Of a DNA stretch of 64,000 nt, positions 37,001 to 51,000 are shown piece after piece. Source of the DNA: Paracentrotus lividus (taxonomy: Eukaryota > Echinodermata > Echinoidea > Camarodonta > Echinidae). Below the pieces are notes generated by a model. The model made no database searches. It had not been told where the DNA came from and was given only the letters and a program-made list of their open reading frames with translations. Location of the stretch: contig CALNVZ010002974.1 in assembly GCA_940671915.1 (NCBI GenBank), positions 46,708,040 to 46,772,039 of the forward strand, given 5' to 3'. The first letter of the stretch is position 1. Each line of letters starts with the position of its first letter. Made by a program: the position numbers and the translations under genes.

Positions 37001-39015
37001 GTCGCGTTCCCCTTAGCAACCAGAGTGGTACTCATTTCTCGGTGTCTTTCGCATAAGTAACGGCGTCTTTGAATAGTAGATTTGTTTTTCTTCCTCTGAA
37101 AAACGATTGTGAAAGTAGCGATTGTGGCGTTTGTAATAAAGTGAGACATATAGACAACATAATGTTAAGAACAGACAAAACTGGTATAATTGTACGTTCT
37201 GTCGGGTGACAAACAATGTGAAGGTTAAGCTAAGTTTTTTTTTTTTAATACATGTATGCATGGTAGGCCTATTTGATATTGACGGTGACGAACTTAGTGG
37301 CCTTTCCTGTAATAGGCCCCTCTGTTGTCTCTCATGCTCCCATTTCGAAATCTCCAAGCGATGATAATGAACTTAATTTCTTTCTTGTCAGGGTTACCCA
37401 TACTAAAATTTATTTACGACGCGTAAATTATGTTGTCGGTTCGAACAAATTACGTACAAGTAATCGTCCAATAAATTATTGTTCATCGAAAATAACAGGA
37501 AAAGTCGATACAATCTATAAAACAAAAAGATACTCGGCAAGCATACCTACTCTTTGATAAAAGGCTTTTATATCTCCATGTTTGTAAAATATGATTATCG
37601 ACTGCATGCTTTGTTTTATCATACTATCAGGGCAAAAGTACGATCATAATTCTGGTCCCATGTCTATAAACCAATCGACGAGGAAGGGCAGGTTTGCCTG
37701 AGTGCGAATCTATTGCCCGATAATGATATAGAATTCCTTGGTTCATGATGGTCCATGCATGTCGTTGATAACGTCGAGTCGTATACTTGTCTTTTCAATA
37801 TCGACATATACCAAGAAAATTAATTATTTACTCGAGTATAGTCGGTGAAAATACAAGAAGCTCTACGTGCTTGTGAATATTTAACAAATAAAAAAAAACA
37901 AAAATGTTCACATATCAATTCTAGTTGTAAACTTAAGAGGAAGAGGGCGCTATCACTCTACGCAAATCAAACGCTGCCATAGACATTTTGTATTTTGCAC
38001 AGTTTTTTCACTTTGTTTTCTTGATTATGGCGAGCAACTACCTTTTCAAAGAAATGATCAACTTGAATAAGTACGCTAAGAGTCTTTTTTTTTCAAAAAT
38101 AGGAATAACTTACTGCAAAGGGGAAAAAAAGTCCTGTCACTTGTGTCAATTCGAAATTCTAATCAGATCAAATTCCTGTACAATATGGCCAATTTTGCTC
38201 TCAAAAAAGCTCATACGCCACATAATTATCTTCCTGGATAACGCATAATTATATTACAGCTTAATGATCAAGCCGTTTTTAAAAGCTTGAATTCTCACAT
38301 TTCCAGAGATGGTAAATTCATTTCGATTGGTTAAGAAAAAGTCCTGTCACTTTAAACATTATCACAATAGAATCTTTACTCGATGGGTCGATATTTCCGC
38401 ATATCACATGCATATCGCATGTGGACGGCGTCTTCGCAAGAGGTGACAAGATCACTACTTATATCAATAATCGTTTGGAACATCAATCTATGTGAAATAA
38501 AGATTCTGATTACAGTCATCACAATAATGTTATAAGCTTGCCCAAATGTGTATTTCCTCCATCTGGTTTGGAGAATCTATTAACTAACAACATGATAAAA
38601 GTTCATTAATTTCTTTCATCTCCATGTACGAGTAGATTGCTGAACCGAACGGATAATACCATTCCAGCTGCAGGGAAGTCTTCTTAAGCGAGTTTTTGTG
38701 AGCTAATTTATTATTGCAGCCAGCTGTATAGATTTCTACGCTTGTCAGTCGTATTTCCAACGTCGCTTCGTTGCGTCTGGCCTCTTAGATAATGGACGCG
38801 CCTTGTTTAATTACGATATAATGCCGCACATTGGTATACGTTAACTTTACATTTTACATAGAGTAGAATTGATATGGAATTGCTAAACAAATATATACAT
38901 TCTATAAGAGTGCATGAGACAGTGTACAAAATAAAGATGAAAGGGAATCGACACTAAATTGAATCGCGATTCAGCAGCACTGAATATTGTTTAATATATA
39001 TATATATATATTTTA

Positions 39016-39079
<64 letters not shown>

Positions 39080-42000
39080 CAATATATATTGCTCGAGTTT
39101 CAAAGATTGAAAAAAGCAACATAGGCTATCCAGATATGGAGCTTGTGAAGAAAGGGGTGGGGGCAACACAAAGGGCAATTTTGTTATTTTATATACAAGC
39201 GGCATGCCTGGACCCGCCATTCAGTTACTAAATTAATTATCCCAGTCTACATCCCCCTAATCCTGATTGTTTTCTTTTAGGAAACCCAACGACCCCTTTT
39301 AATCGTTTGTAGGCAAAAAAAAGAAAAAGAAAAAAAAAATGTTGGTTATAGGAGTTGGGGCAAGACCCCTCATCCCGTTGTATTTCGCCTATTATGTGAC
39401 CCTAATATGACTAACACCAGAGATTAGGTTAACTTGGATAGTGTTACACCAGGGAAGCACCCTACACGGCACCTGCGTATAAGGAAAGAAAGTACATAAT
39501 TAACACCTTTCCCCTCTCTTAACATCGGTCAACAATATAAACCTGCTAAAAGTTTTTAAATTGAAAGCTAAGTCAACTGAAGTCGGACTACATTCTGTTT
39601 AAAGTTTGTTTTACTCTCTGGTCAGTATTTACCTTTGCTTGTGTCAAGAAAGTTGATACATTCACATGAATGGAAAAGGAGAGGCATTATTGAACGTTGA
39701 AAGAAAATACAAGCAGAACAATGGTGATGTGAACAGCTTGATTTATAAGGTGTAGTAAATATAGGCTACAGCATCGGCAATCATTGAGAATGGCGGTTGG
39801 AGGAACATTGGGTGTGTCTACTTCGTCTTTTTACGAATTTAAATTTCCTGTCGTGAAAACATTCTATTTGGTACGTATGTATCAAGAAGAAATATCTAGG
39901 AATAGATATAGTGATTAACATGACTGAAAATACGAGGGATCGATCATGAAGATAGAAAGCAATAGAAAGAATGATGATGATGATACCAATCAAGTTTGTC
40001 AGAAAAGAGAGGGGGATGAGAAAGAAGCTGAAAAAAAAAGAAGGAGAGAGAGAAGTCCTTTCATTATATCCTCGTATTTTCTTGAGAATAATAAAATCAA
40101 AATTGCGTAAATAATACATGTCGTTAATTTATGCTATATACTCACTCAATATATTTATTTTAACTGTTTTCATATCGTCGGCCTCAGCCAGAAGGGCCTT
40201 AACATTTTTAAAGGTCATTTATAATGTACATATATTAAAAACGCTAAGGCCCTTTTGGCATGAGGCCGACGATATGTTTATTTAGTTACATTCTGCTTTC
40301 TCTCTCCATACAGGACACCAAGAATGCAGAAAAGGCCCTTCTCCCACCCATTGACACGTAAGTTTAGCTCCAACATTTTTATTCATAGACCTGTAAGTAA
40401 AATCCTGCATTTCTCCTTTTTGGTTGGAAAAGGTACAGATTTATAACTAAATTAATTACATTAATCAATATCATTTTGTTTGAGTAGCACGTTAATCGAA
40501 TAACTGCTCAGATAATGATAATTTATTTTCGTTTCACTTAATCCTTTTTGTGTTTATTTGAAATATGTTAAAATGAATTTGACAAAATGTTAAACATTTT
40601 AAAACATGTTCGAACGAACACATAGAATATGAATCTGAAGGTTCTTTCTCTGTGACTATTTTTACTTTTTACACCACTTTGGTATAAAGACAGGTTGTAG
40701 TAAAAAGTAATACTGGTTCAGCCGTCTGCTTATAGCAATTGCTGAAAATGTACACTTCTTATTTTTGTTCCTCGTCCTGACATATGACAATGGTGCAAGA
40801 TAGTGAAAGAAGTTTTAGACGCTCAGGCGAAACCATTAGGCCAACAATTTTACGGGGTTACAAATTCGATTTTATGTGTGAAATTTAACCTTCTGCTAAC
40901 AAACTTTACAGCAAAACAACAGTTCTTCTCCTGACCTCATCTTTGGAAATGATGAAGACTTTTATGAAGTTCTCGATTGAAGTTGTCGGGCATTCGATTT
41001 TAACATGTTTAAATGGTTAAGAATTTGACACTTGTGGTGTAAACGGAAATGTTGTAGCGATGAATTGTTTCCTCGCATGATTAAATATTGTTTTGGACAT
41101 TTAATCGTGTGATTATAAACACTGTGGAATCAATAACACTTTTTACATAAACATCATTTGCTCTCCTAAACCAACCTGACACCTCTTCAGTTAAACCATT
41201 GGTTACCATCAAAATGTAAAAATCTATCGGCAGTAATTCAGGATTGGTGTTCATTTTTGTCATGACTTCCGAACAGTAATTAGCAGGTGCAAATTTTGCT
41301 CACGCGTTGTGTTCAAAGTAGAAGTATTATATCCTTAAACAGTATTAATAATTCACACGAGATTGATATATTGACTATATGCCTGGCAACCGACAGGTGC
41401 TATAGCACCACGGGAATTGCAAAATCCACGGAAACATCATGCAACACTAATTGGAGTCCAATAATTTAACATCTTGTCGACAAAATTACATCTAACTCGG
41501 AATTAGAATCGTCACTCTGACAGAGCAGAAAGATGATGATGTTTTTTTAGTGTGTGGAAATGAACACAATTCTTGCTAATGTGATCACTATCACTTTCTG
41601 TACTGTGATTGTTTGAATTCAAAAGTGAACTGCTTACCTGAGACATGATTTAGCGAGGTGTCATTAAATGTTATTGGACTAATTTCTTCATCTGAATATT
41701 CGATTTTTTAATACGGATAAGATTACGTTATGGAGAAGCCCGATAATACTTAATACTGCGTGTAACTGATTTTCTGCATTGGACGGTTATCTTTTGATAG
41801 TGATAAACGATAAATAATTTTTTTTGTGGACGTGTGAATGGCGACTTCAAATTTATTATAATGTTTGTTCGGGCCATGGATTTAAAAAATAGTAGTGAGC
41901 GATATTGCTGTCGTGCATTCACTGCTTACATTAGCAGAAAGGAATATTGGCGACATAGGAAAGAACTGGAACGATGGGAAAGGTATTGACGAAAAGAAAT

Positions 42001-45000
42001 TGATAATCAAATCGATTCCCGGTATTGTACAAGTTAAATTATTATCAATCAAGCTAAAACATATTACGCGATGTTATCTCATAACGTAATTATTAATGAT
42101 TGAACCAACGATGGTGTTAAAGACTTATCCAACAAAAATAACATGATTAAAATATGGATTCATTATTTTCGCAACATAATTTCTTTTTTTGCATCTTTAA
42201 TAATAATATTAATAATAATAATAATGCCAATTTTTCCTCTCTAATCTTTAATCATTGGTTCACTTTAATTTGTTTGAGGTGTTTTCTTGTCATAGTACTC
42301 TTTTGTCAATGACTATACTCAAATAAAATAGCATGATTAAAGTAAAAGTGATTATACGGTCTCGATTCCTGATCGCAGGTTATATGACAGCCTCTTCGCC
42401 AACCTATCAGCCAGCTACCCTTCTCATCTCTTACGAAAACGATGGGAGACCACCGCCGCCGTGCCGTCATCGTCAACTTCAACATCGGTCTCGTCTGAAC
42501 CGAATAGCACTGCCAGCTATCTTCCATTCATTGGAACAGCCCGACTTCATCCTAAAGAACTCAGTCAGACTGTACGTCGAGATGACAACGCCCTTCCGCC
42601 CAAGTTCTGCTACGGCTGCGCAGCGGAGGTCGGCAATCGCGGTGGTATCAAGGTAAGACATGTGACATGATCACGTTTAGGCCTATGCGTTATTTTATTG
42701 GTATATGTTGCAAAAATACTTTGTAACCATCATTTAGAGATAAATGTTTATAAGTAAGGGAAACAGAAAACACTATCATGATTTTTAACAAAGAGGGGAA
42801 AAAAGATTAATTTCATTCAACCAACTTTGATTTTGTTAGGCATAATCTTCCACTTTTGTAACTTGATATGCATTATTTCTATGGAAACATAATACACCCT
42901 GTGTTCATTTAATTTGTCTTACAATATGAATTTTTTTTTCGCGTTTTTAATGTTTCAATTCAAAGGCCCCCATCTTCTTTCTCGACAATCCCGACGATGA
43001 AGCGAATACCAACCAAGTTGGCATCGAGCATGCACAGTTAATTCCTCAAGGTGATTCCGCCCAGCAACAGGTTGCTACCACCCGAGTTTGCTATGGATGC
43101 ACTCTCAGTAAACTACCACAGTAAGTTCAGGGCATCTCTTAATTTCTTTGTTTTGGAATATTATTAGTGTTCCTTATTGTACTCTAAACAAAATGACAGA
43201 TCCGCCACATCGATATTTTCACACTTTCTCTTTTTTTCTTGCACAAACTTGCTCCCTTGCCCTTTTTTTTTTTTTTTTTTTTGACAATGAAAATATCTCT
43301 TCACGCTTATAAAACAGACAGTAATTCTTAGATCCGTAGACAGACGGTTGCTCCTTTCTCTCTCTCTCGCTATATAAAACAGCATTTTAATTTAGAAAAC
43401 AACATAAATTACAGTAAGGCTTTGCTCAAACTTTTTAAACTTTTGAATACATTTCCCTTTGTTTTAGCATACACGTATATAAGCCACGTCGTGTTGGTGG
43501 CGGTTACACCATGGTTCGTCAAGGAGTAGAGCCGTATACTGGAAGAGAGAAAGATGGCGGCTCACCACAACCGTCATCGTATATATCAGGTATACAATCA
43601 TGTGAAGTCAGTATCATGGAGTTCAGTGTATTATATTCATGTCCACATATCTTCATTCTGTCTTCAAAATGGGGTTATATTCATCTACTATTCTATTTAT
43701 TGAGCTTTCATGTATCTTGAAGCCATGTAGGCCTAATAATATTCATTACTTAGCTTACATATCTCGCATTGTCTGTACATTCTATGTGTGACAATTCTAT
43801 GTACATCAACTGAAAGTTCATCAAAATTTCTTCCTCCAGTTTTTGTTTATTATTTTTGTTTTACTTTCTCATCATTCTCTTCCTAGATCAAACATATCAT
43901 TTATTTAAAAAGAAATCATGATGCCACTCTCTCTATTTGTAAACATTCGCCTGTTTCATTTCTCTCCCGTTTCATTCAATCATGCATGCTTACAATCACA
44001 CCTTCATTGCATCTATAAAGCTGACATGTCTTTCGATGCGGACGACGAAATCGATGCCGAAAGCCAGTACGATGAGGAGGTCGCGGCGGTGGAAGAGGCG
44101 GCGGTGGAAGAGAAGGCAATGTTGGATTTCTTCAACGTCGCCAAACTCTCAGAGCCAATTCTCCCGCTGCCTTCAATTCCCCGGGAGAAACCTCTCCCGA
44201 TCCCGCAATGTATTATGGAGAAGATCCGTCAGGGAATCAGTTTACATGAACGTAAGTATTTAAACATATCATTATGAATATGTGCCGTGCCAAGGTGTCT
44301 TTGCCCTCGGTGTGTGTCTGCGTTACGGTATGTGCGGGAAATAGGCGAGGGGGGGGGGGGGGTGGAATTATTTGATTCTTGCATGTTGGATTAAAAGAAA
44401 AATGTCAGGGTTGTTGGTAAATTTAACCCGGCACCCCTATTCTAGGAATTTGAATCCATCTCACCATGCCCATGATGCCCCTTTTGAATTTTTGTTCAGT
44501 GGACATTTTATTAATTGTTTATTCCATTTCCGTCTTTATTCACGTCATTCGAATCGGATTATGTAATCTTGAACCTTGAACCTTGAACCTTGAAGAAGTA
44601 CTCTCCCAAAAAGCGTAGACGCTGTCCTGGAGAGGGTTGTGCTGTGTCAGGTGCTGTTGGTGCTCCGGGTGATGTGGTGACTGGTGGTGAATATCCTCGG
44701 TGCACTATATACAGTGTGCTAGGTGCAGTGTGCAGGTGGGTGCGTGTGTGTCCCTCTCCTACGCATCTTTACGTTGGGGGGGGGGGGGGGAGGGCAGCAT
44801 AACTTGAATGGGATGAAGTGCTGCTCCCGGAAGCCAGCTACAGATGTGATGTAACGGCAGTGTTGGGAGAGTATTCTAAACGGATTGTCCTCGGAAACAT
44901 GCTGTACATGTAGCAGTTTACTCTGCAGTATGGCTGAGTGTATCTAAGATTGTGTCCAGTATATTGAGATCGTTGGGGGAGAGAATTACCGATGATGAGA

Positions 45001-48000
45001 CTTGTCTGATGTGGCATGCTGATGTTAACAATCTTGTTGTGGATCTTATAGAACATCTCACACTGATTAAGGAGGCGTCCGTGCTGGAGAGAATCCCAGC
45101 CGAGGGATGACAGCATGGCTGATACACTGGATTCTCTTGAGCAGTTGTGGAAGACAAACCTTGCACTCTGACGTTGAGTGTTCTCTAGAATGTTAACATC
45201 TCGCTGCGTGTAGGGGTTCCATGCACATGAGGCATACTCCAGTTGGGGTCTGACAAGTTGCTTGTATGCAATGTCCTTTACTCTTCGGTCACATTTACCA
45301 AGAGCGCGACGTATATCTCCGAGAGTGCGAGCAGCTTTAGATGATATTTTCTGTGCATGGACGTTCCAGTTAAGATTGTTAGAAATAGTAACCCCAAGGT
45401 ACTTGTAGGTGGTTGCCTTGGGAACAGGTTGGCCACTGATGTTGAAAGTACAATCCAGAGGTTGCCGTTTCAGGGTGATGCACATGTGAGCACACTTCTT
45501 CACATCGAAGGACATGTCCCACCGTGTTGCCCAGTCAGATAAGGTTGACAGGTCTTGCTGGAGAGTCGTTTGGTCGTCTCCTGTCTGGATCCGGCGATAC
45601 AACACACAATCGTCAGCAAAGAGTCGGATTGGTGATGAGACATCCTCACAAATGTCATTGATGTACATTAAGAACAGTACCGGGCCCAGCACTGAACCTT
45701 GTGGTACACCAGACAGAACATCGGTTGGTGGTGATGCTGTTCCATTGACACATACTGACTGAGATCTACCAGTTAGGAAGGCTTGGATCCAGTTGTGAGT
45801 TGCTCCGGTTATGCCATAATAACCCCACTTGTGGAGAAGCTTTCTGTGCGGCACCTTGTCAAAGGCCTTGCTGAAGTCTAAAAAGTTTGCATCTGTCTGG
45901 CATTGCCTGTCGATATTGTAGGCCCAGTCATTGATGGATTCCAGTAGTTGTGTTTCACATGAAAGCCCTCTACGAAAACCATGCTGGTTTGGAATGATGA
46001 TGTTATTTGTTTCCAAATATTTCGACATGTGACTCAGTACTATGTGCTCAAGAATCTTGCAGCATAAGCATGTGAGTGATATTGGTCTGTAGTTTGCTGG
46101 GTTGCTCTTGTCAACAGACTTGTAGATGCTTGCCACTTGAGCTTTTAGCCAATCACTTGGTAAAACACCCTGGTCATAAGATTGTTGGAAGAGATGAGTA
46201 AGGAGCGGGGTGATCTCATCTGCATAGTCCCTTAGTAATTAAAGATTTTAACTTAAAATTTTGATATTTGAAATGAGGGAGGCAGCATTGATGTCTAAAA
46301 AAAAGGAGGGCGGACAGCTGGAATATGCTGTCGACTCAATCCAACAACTTCCGCCACAACCTCCGACCCCGCCGGAAACGCAACGCCCACGCCACGACTC
46401 TTCGACCACAATAGGACACCGCCTCTACGCCAGCCACACCGGCCTCGATTTCACCAACGTCCGCATTCGACACCCGACTTTCCCGCCAACCAGCCACCCA
46501 CGCAGCTACAACAATAGAGCGCCACCCACGCCGACCGTCCGGCGTCGATGCTACTCCCACGTCCGCACATCAGCTATATATCCCGCGCATCTTCTACCAC
46601 TCTTCACTCCTGAAGACGGACAGTCAACCTGTCCGAAACGTCGAGCACTCTCTACTACTACTCAAGCCTTCCTCGCATCTCGTCTTCTCAACTGGTTTAC
46701 AGTCCTTTTCAGGACTAAATCACGAAAGATTACCTCCAATTCTACTCTCTACTCTCTATCTCGCCTATCAATTTTCTACTTTCTGTAACTCTTCATTTCC
46801 TCTTCTACTTTCTCAAACAGTCCCTTTTAGGACTAACCACATGGTGAACCGTAAACCTCATCATCGTATGGAATATGCTGGTTGTAAAATTTCTGATATA
46901 TTATGCATATTCATTAATATCTATATTCTGATTCTTGCTATCTATTTTATTTTGTACTTGTCGCATATGATGAAATGACAAACGTTTACCTTTTCTTCTT
47001 TTTCCAAACGCATTCCAATAATCAGAACACTGCTATGCCTGCCGAGAAGGTAAATCTAATTTAATTTCAATAAATTTATCTGGAGTAAAAAATGAAGTCC
47101 ATATTTGAATGAATAAATGAAACGTAATACGTAATTCAATGAAATAATAGCCATTATTAACATTACAATTTGTATAGTGAGATATATAATAATCATGTCA
47201 AAATGAGAAAGTCAATTTGGTTATTATTGGATTCCATTCCATGCGTACTGAAACTTTCTATCATCTGAATTAAACTGCAGCTCCTTTTTTAAATTTTCAA
47301 GAAACGATTTGGTAAAATCTCATTTGATAAAAACAAGTTTTTAATAACAACAACTGAACAAGCATAAAAGATAAATGTCAGCAAATATACGGAAAACACA
47401 ATAAAAAGCAAGAAACATGATTAAAATAAATAGTTGACGTTGAGCATAGAAGATAACTATAAAGAGCAATTCTACAATTATGATTATGTAATATGATTTG
47501 AAGTAACATTTTATCATTGTATTTTTATTTTCTACTTCATTTCCCATCATCCTCTATTTCGCTACTCTGCATGATCATTTCTTGTCTATGACGTCATCAT
47601 AGCTCTCAAACACTATTGGCCAGAATACTTCACATTGAAAGCGGAATCAGATGGATCAACTTCCGGGGTCGGAACCTCCATCGGTTCAGAAGGTTCATTA
47701 TCATTCTCTCATTTCCTACATTTTAATTTGTTCATATAAACTGAAGAAATAAAACTCTCTGTTACATTACATTCTCCTTTCATTCACCAACTACATATTT
47801 TTCAAACTGATATTACATTGCATCTTAGTCTCCATTTCTTTTTAATTTATCATAAGTTCAAGATGTTTCAATTGCCAATAATAGCTACTTTCTTGGTTAC
47901 CTCCGTTATTCGCATACAAATAAACTGTTCCATAACTTCAACACAGATTACATATCACCGTAGCTATATAGGTGTTTTATTCATTATCTTATTCAAGTAA

Positions 48001-51000
48001 TCAAAACATGAACTTTTCAATAGTTCTTACCAGTCAAATAATACACGTACATAATTATTATTATCTACCTTGACAATGATTAAGTTGCTTGATACCATAC
48101 TTGATTATAGAATGAAGTTTCATTTTTTTTTCAGGTTTACACGGCATTGTGATATAATTATTATTGTTATGATTTTATTCATATATAACATTATTTAGTT
48201 TAATTTTACTCATACTTAAATACAAATTACCAAAGACAAAAATACCACTTCAGCTTCTACGAAACTATTATTTAATGACACCTAAAGAGAGGACTGTAGA
48301 AATAGTAATTAAAAAAAGCCTACTCTATTATTAAATAAACCTATAACGTTTCACTTAACTTTGAAATGAAAAAAAAATGTGATTATACGAAAACTGCAAT
48401 TTTTGGGAGCATTGGTGAGGCATATGTACTTATTTTATCATTTTTTTTTTTTTTATTATTATTTTGTTCCCAGCTCTTCAAGAGGAAGAGCGCCGCCAAG
48501 AGGAAAGAAGACAACAGTTAGAAGAAGCTCGACAGTTGAGATTGGAAGAAGATGCAAGACGAAAAGAAGAAGAGGCAGAGAGAAGAAAGAATCTCTATAA
48601 ACGTAAATATTTTATTGTGCTTTCATTTTAACATCAGTTTTAATGTTTTGACACTAAATGAATCCTGAGAATTTATTTAAGTCTTTAAGTGACATGGACT
48701 TGCTTATAAGGGGAAAAAACATTTTTTAATACCAAAGGACACATTTTTTTAATCCGAGACCTTTCTGCTATACAATATATCGTCTGAAGTATACCACGAC
48801 TTTGAAACTATTATGTATTTTAATTTACTATAAAAATCGAAACATTGTAGGATAGCAATAAAGACATAAGAAGTAAGTTATTTATTATCATAAATTCTCT
48901 TACGATATAACGGAAAATCCTACACTAAAATCACATTTTACGGTTATTCGATTGGACTGTATTATAAAGAGGGTCAGTTGGTAGAGCAATAAGGGCCACC
49001 CTGTATGAAGCAGAAAGAAAAATACATGAATGAATATAATTATGTTAATGTATTTGCATACATTCTCCCCTAATCAACCACTTTCTTTATATATTCAGCT
49101 CCAAAGGCTTTCCAGATAAAGAAGACTGAGAAGAAAGTTATAGAATCGACGGACCCATTTACACAGGATCGAAGTCTTAACGTTCCTAAGAGTGACGGAT
49201 TCAAACTAAAGAAAACCGAAAAACAAACGACGAAGTTTGTCGAACACTCTCGACAGGAGACAGAGTGGAAAGAGCCCAGAAAATTCGAACTGAGGAAGAC
49301 GGAGCCGAAGACTACGACTACGGAATGGAAGCCTCCGGAAAGAGCCGAACGACTCAGGCCGAAGACCCCTCCACCACCACCGCCCCCACCAAAGGGCAAA
49401 AAACCCACAGTGCCTATCGAACCGAAAAAGCGCGAACCTCCTGTGAAGAAACCAGATCCCCCTCCTCCACCCCCGCCGAAACCTGTCGAAAAGCCGAAGC
49501 CGGTTGAAAAACCCAAAGTGCCTCCGCCACAAAAGAGGTAAATAATGATAATAATAATAATTTTAAAAAAAGTAAATAAAAAAAATCAACAAACACGTAC
49601 CACAAAAATTTTTATTTTTGAATCAGATTAGATAATCTTTTTTTTTTTTTTTTTTTTTTTAAATCGTGATTTCTAGTTTCATACAAAATAGTAAATGTTA
49701 ACGTAGCTTGACCTATAGTTTTAGCAGTAAAAAATCTCCATGATACATAACTTATATATATTATTCAATTTTCACTTTCTATCTTACATGTGTAGTCATG
49801 TTTGTCCTTTTCGCTTTCTATCTGTTCGATGACCTTTTTCTGATGAGAAAATTTGTCTTTCTTTATTGAGTCATGTAATATGCACGCATTAACTTCTTTG
49901 TGTATAATTTACGTTTTAAAGAGTGAAACGTGGTCTTTCTACGTATGAAACCGCATGCCCAAAATTATATTTCTATATGCCTTGTCTTTTTTTTTTTTTT
50001 TAGTATAGTTCATTTATTTCAATTCGTTAAACATCTTTATTCCAGGCTAACTTAATATCGCTACATATCACGATCCCTTTAATGAAGTCTATTCTTCCAA
50101 TAATGTTTCATTTTTTCCGAATTATTGGGAAATGCATTTAGGACTGAACTCATCAAAAGTATAAAAACATTTTCTTTCGTCCTAAATGAAACACATCTTT
50201 GAAAAAATACATGGCACAAATAAAAATGTACAATGAAGAACATTGTTGATGTGCATGCATGCATTTGTAACCTGAGAGACGAGCTTGGGTAACCGATGCC
50301 TGATTGAAAGAAAACAACCTCGGATACAATTAACTTTCTTATATAATATCCTTCAGCCGGTATAAGGATATAACTATGATTTGTATATGTCTTGCATTTT
50401 CCATATAGACTTTATTATTATTATTATTATTATTATCATATGTGTTATTTATTTTTATGATTTTATGCTGTTGCGATTGGGACTTTCATTCCAAATATAA
50501 AGCGAACCCAAACAGAACCAAAACCTATCGAAAAACCAGTAAAACCGAAGGAAGTTCTTAAGCCCCAAAACCTCAAAAAGAAAAAGTACAACGGAACCGA
50601 AATCACGGCCACAGAAAGACCCTCCTCCACAGAAGAAAGAAGTACCAAGAAAATAGAACCGGTTAAGAAGGAGCCACCGAAGCCCGTAGAGAAACCGAAG
50701 AAATGGGAGCAACCTCCAGAGAAACCGAAGAAAGTGGAAGAACCTCCCAAGAAACCGATCATCAAAAAAGAGGAAAAACCGAAACCAGTTGAAAAGGAGA
50801 TACCGAAACCGTTGAGAAAGAAAAACCAAAGCCGGTTGTAAAGGAAAAACCACAACCGTCGTGAAGGAGCAGCCAAAAAAGGAACCGAAGCAGCGTGAGT
50901 AGAATGGACGCACCCGGTTTTCAATCCACAACCTTCCCGCCCGCACTATATCCGCACCCACACCGCACCATACAATCCCTCGCTTTTAACCCCGCAACCT

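Larger units (their letters stand above)
33700..40170. other. Remaining intron 1 of the large gene
   Basis: Apart from the element at 36133 and the TA tract near 39000, nothing gene-like was supported. Open frames here are short and uncharacteristic. Confidence 0.45.

Noticed and set aside
45357-45762. Plus-strand frames across the LINE
   Set aside because: Antisense of the reverse transcriptase.
49070-50961. Gly/Phe-rich frames on the minus strand
   Set aside because: They are antisense shadows of the proline/lysine-rich exons 10 and 11.
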